64,000 bases of DNA. Origin: Cloeon dipterum. Taxonomy: Eukaryota > Arthropoda > Insecta > Ephemeroptera > Baetidae. A model generated the notes under the pieces. It saw nothing but the letters and a program-made list of their open reading frames with translations. It had not been told where the DNA came from and did not search any database. The position numbers and the translations under genes are program-made. This document shows, in pieces, positions 63,005 to 64,000 of the stretch (positions are counted from its first letter, which is position 1; each line of letters begins with the position of its first letter). The stretch is taken from assembly GCF_949628265.1 (NCBI RefSeq), contig NC_088788.1, positions 25,530,335-25,594,334 of the forward strand, in the 5' to 3' direction.

Positions 63005-64000
63005 CGTGACACACTAACGACGCCTAGACGATCACCACACAACACTGTCTGCAACAAGAAAAAACAAGGGCTGTTAAATATCTGTTCAGGAACTTGTTTT
63101 TTATTTTTAAAGTGAAAACATGCTTGGCAATACTTGTATTTCTACGCTGTTTGGACGCTCCCTCACATTTAAATTGATTAATGTGAGCACAAAAATGGTC
63201 TAAAGCATGTTGATAACTCAGGCTTATCTGTCAGCTTAATTTTATCAGTTTTTATCAGGAATTTCTCAACTCAAAAATGTTATCACTATGCCTTTAATTT
63301 TTTATTCATATAATTTGACATTATCATGCATCAAAACTTTGCTCAAAGGCACTTGTTTAGGTATGGAATGTAAATTAAATATTCATAATAAGAATGACAG
63401 ATTTTCAATACCTCCAATATGAAAATATCGAGCAATACGGCGACGTCATTCTGTCTCTTAACATACCAATTCGAATTCGTCATTTTTATTATGTGCCAAG
63501 AACAGTAACGACTAATGTTCCCTTATATGTTGTATCGCAGAGTAATCGAGGGTTTCCAATTCAATTTCGTTTGAAGCGTATCAAATTACGCTTGGCAAAT
63601 AAAAAATCTGCTGTCAGAATTAATTTTTGTCGACACTGCTTGTGGGTATTGAATGAGGCGTGAACATAAATCATCACTACGGCATTGTTGGGCGACGAAA
63701 GCAGATTGATACCAGGCAATTTACTTTTGATTAGAGCAATTTGCAATGCGCCGAGTTGAAGGATCGAGTGACGGAAGGGCACATAATATTTTGCCGGGCA
63801 CCATCTTGGCATCGGCACTTGGACTGCCGGGCGACGTGGGAAAACTTGAAAGGTGAATACGCAGGAAAAGGGGGCGATAAATCTTCGTCTCGGCAGCCGC
63901 GAGAAAGGAGTCTGTTTTTTACAGCGACATATTCGCGGTTCTGGATTTACGCTCGCAGTGTTTACGACTCTCGCGCGGCTCGCCCACGAAAACTCATTAC
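63005..64000. other. 5' flank of the calcium sensor gene
   Basis: No coding exon is supported. A minus-strand acceptor-like TTGCAG near 63050 suggests that the coding exon continues into 5' untranslated sequence, with the real start site further right. The last 160 bases become GC-rich and may be part of a promoter. Confidence 0.4.

Noticed and set aside
62486-63115. Plus-strand open frame of about 209 codons
   Set aside because: It overlaps the antisense of the first coding exon of the calcium sensor gene, whose minus-strand reading is clearly the real one.

Overview
The window looks like nuclear DNA from an arthropod, most likely an insect. It contains intron-rich protein genes whose GC-rich exons sit in AT-rich introns and intergenic DNA. 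Introns are often only 51-60 bp but reach about 5 kb in the neuronal-type genes. Splice sites are canonical GT-AG with one apparent GC-AG case, and AATAAA signals lie shortly after several stop codons. I saw no bacterial-style operons, CRISPR arrays, rRNA or convincing tRNA genes. Every gene was assembled by eye, and exon joins were checked for reading phase and family similarity. No transcript evidence was available.

Layout from left to right: 1-2956 is intergenic. Next come mevalonate kinase (MVK, minus, 6 exons, 2957-5797) and the glucosyltransferase ALG6 (minus, 3 exons seen, 6628-about 9231). A lone BolA-like first coding exon follows (minus, 10035-10097). From 10757 to 19693 lies a compact housekeeping block: DTL/CDT2 (plus), TRAPPC1 (minus, convergent with DTL), ADAT2 (plus, divergent from TRAPPC1) and INCENP (minus, 12 exons). 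From 22355 to 34526 there is a 15-exon, four-PDZ scaffold protein (plus) related to the PTPN13/FRMPD2 PDZ region and possibly the insect big bang gene. It has candidate alternative first exons and an internal polyadenylation signal. RanGAP (plus, 37278-40539) and RAD18 (plus, 41325-43595) follow. The last 16 kb hold two tandem neuronal calcium sensor genes on the minus strand: neurocalcin (47916-49403) and a second recoverin-family gene spread over 52293-63004.

Functional themes: several neighbours act in chromosome biology (DTL in CRL4-dependent replication licensing, INCENP in the chromosomal passenger complex, RanGAP in the Ran cycle, RAD18 in post-replication repair). Others are basal metabolism or trafficking genes (MVK, ALG6, TRAPPC1, ADAT2). 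They are not a pathway cluster. The two calcium sensors are the only clear case of local paralogy.

I did not find a coherent undescribed system. The most unusual items are a 7-codon GC-AG first exon in MVK, an ALG6 gene with no in-frame ATG, an orphan BolA exon, a hairpin element in the ADAT2 intron, a repeat shared by two loci, phase-compatible alternative exons in the PDZ gene, and an unexplained GC-rich island (46.37-47.05 kb) with an open frame for a membrane-anchored basic protein.
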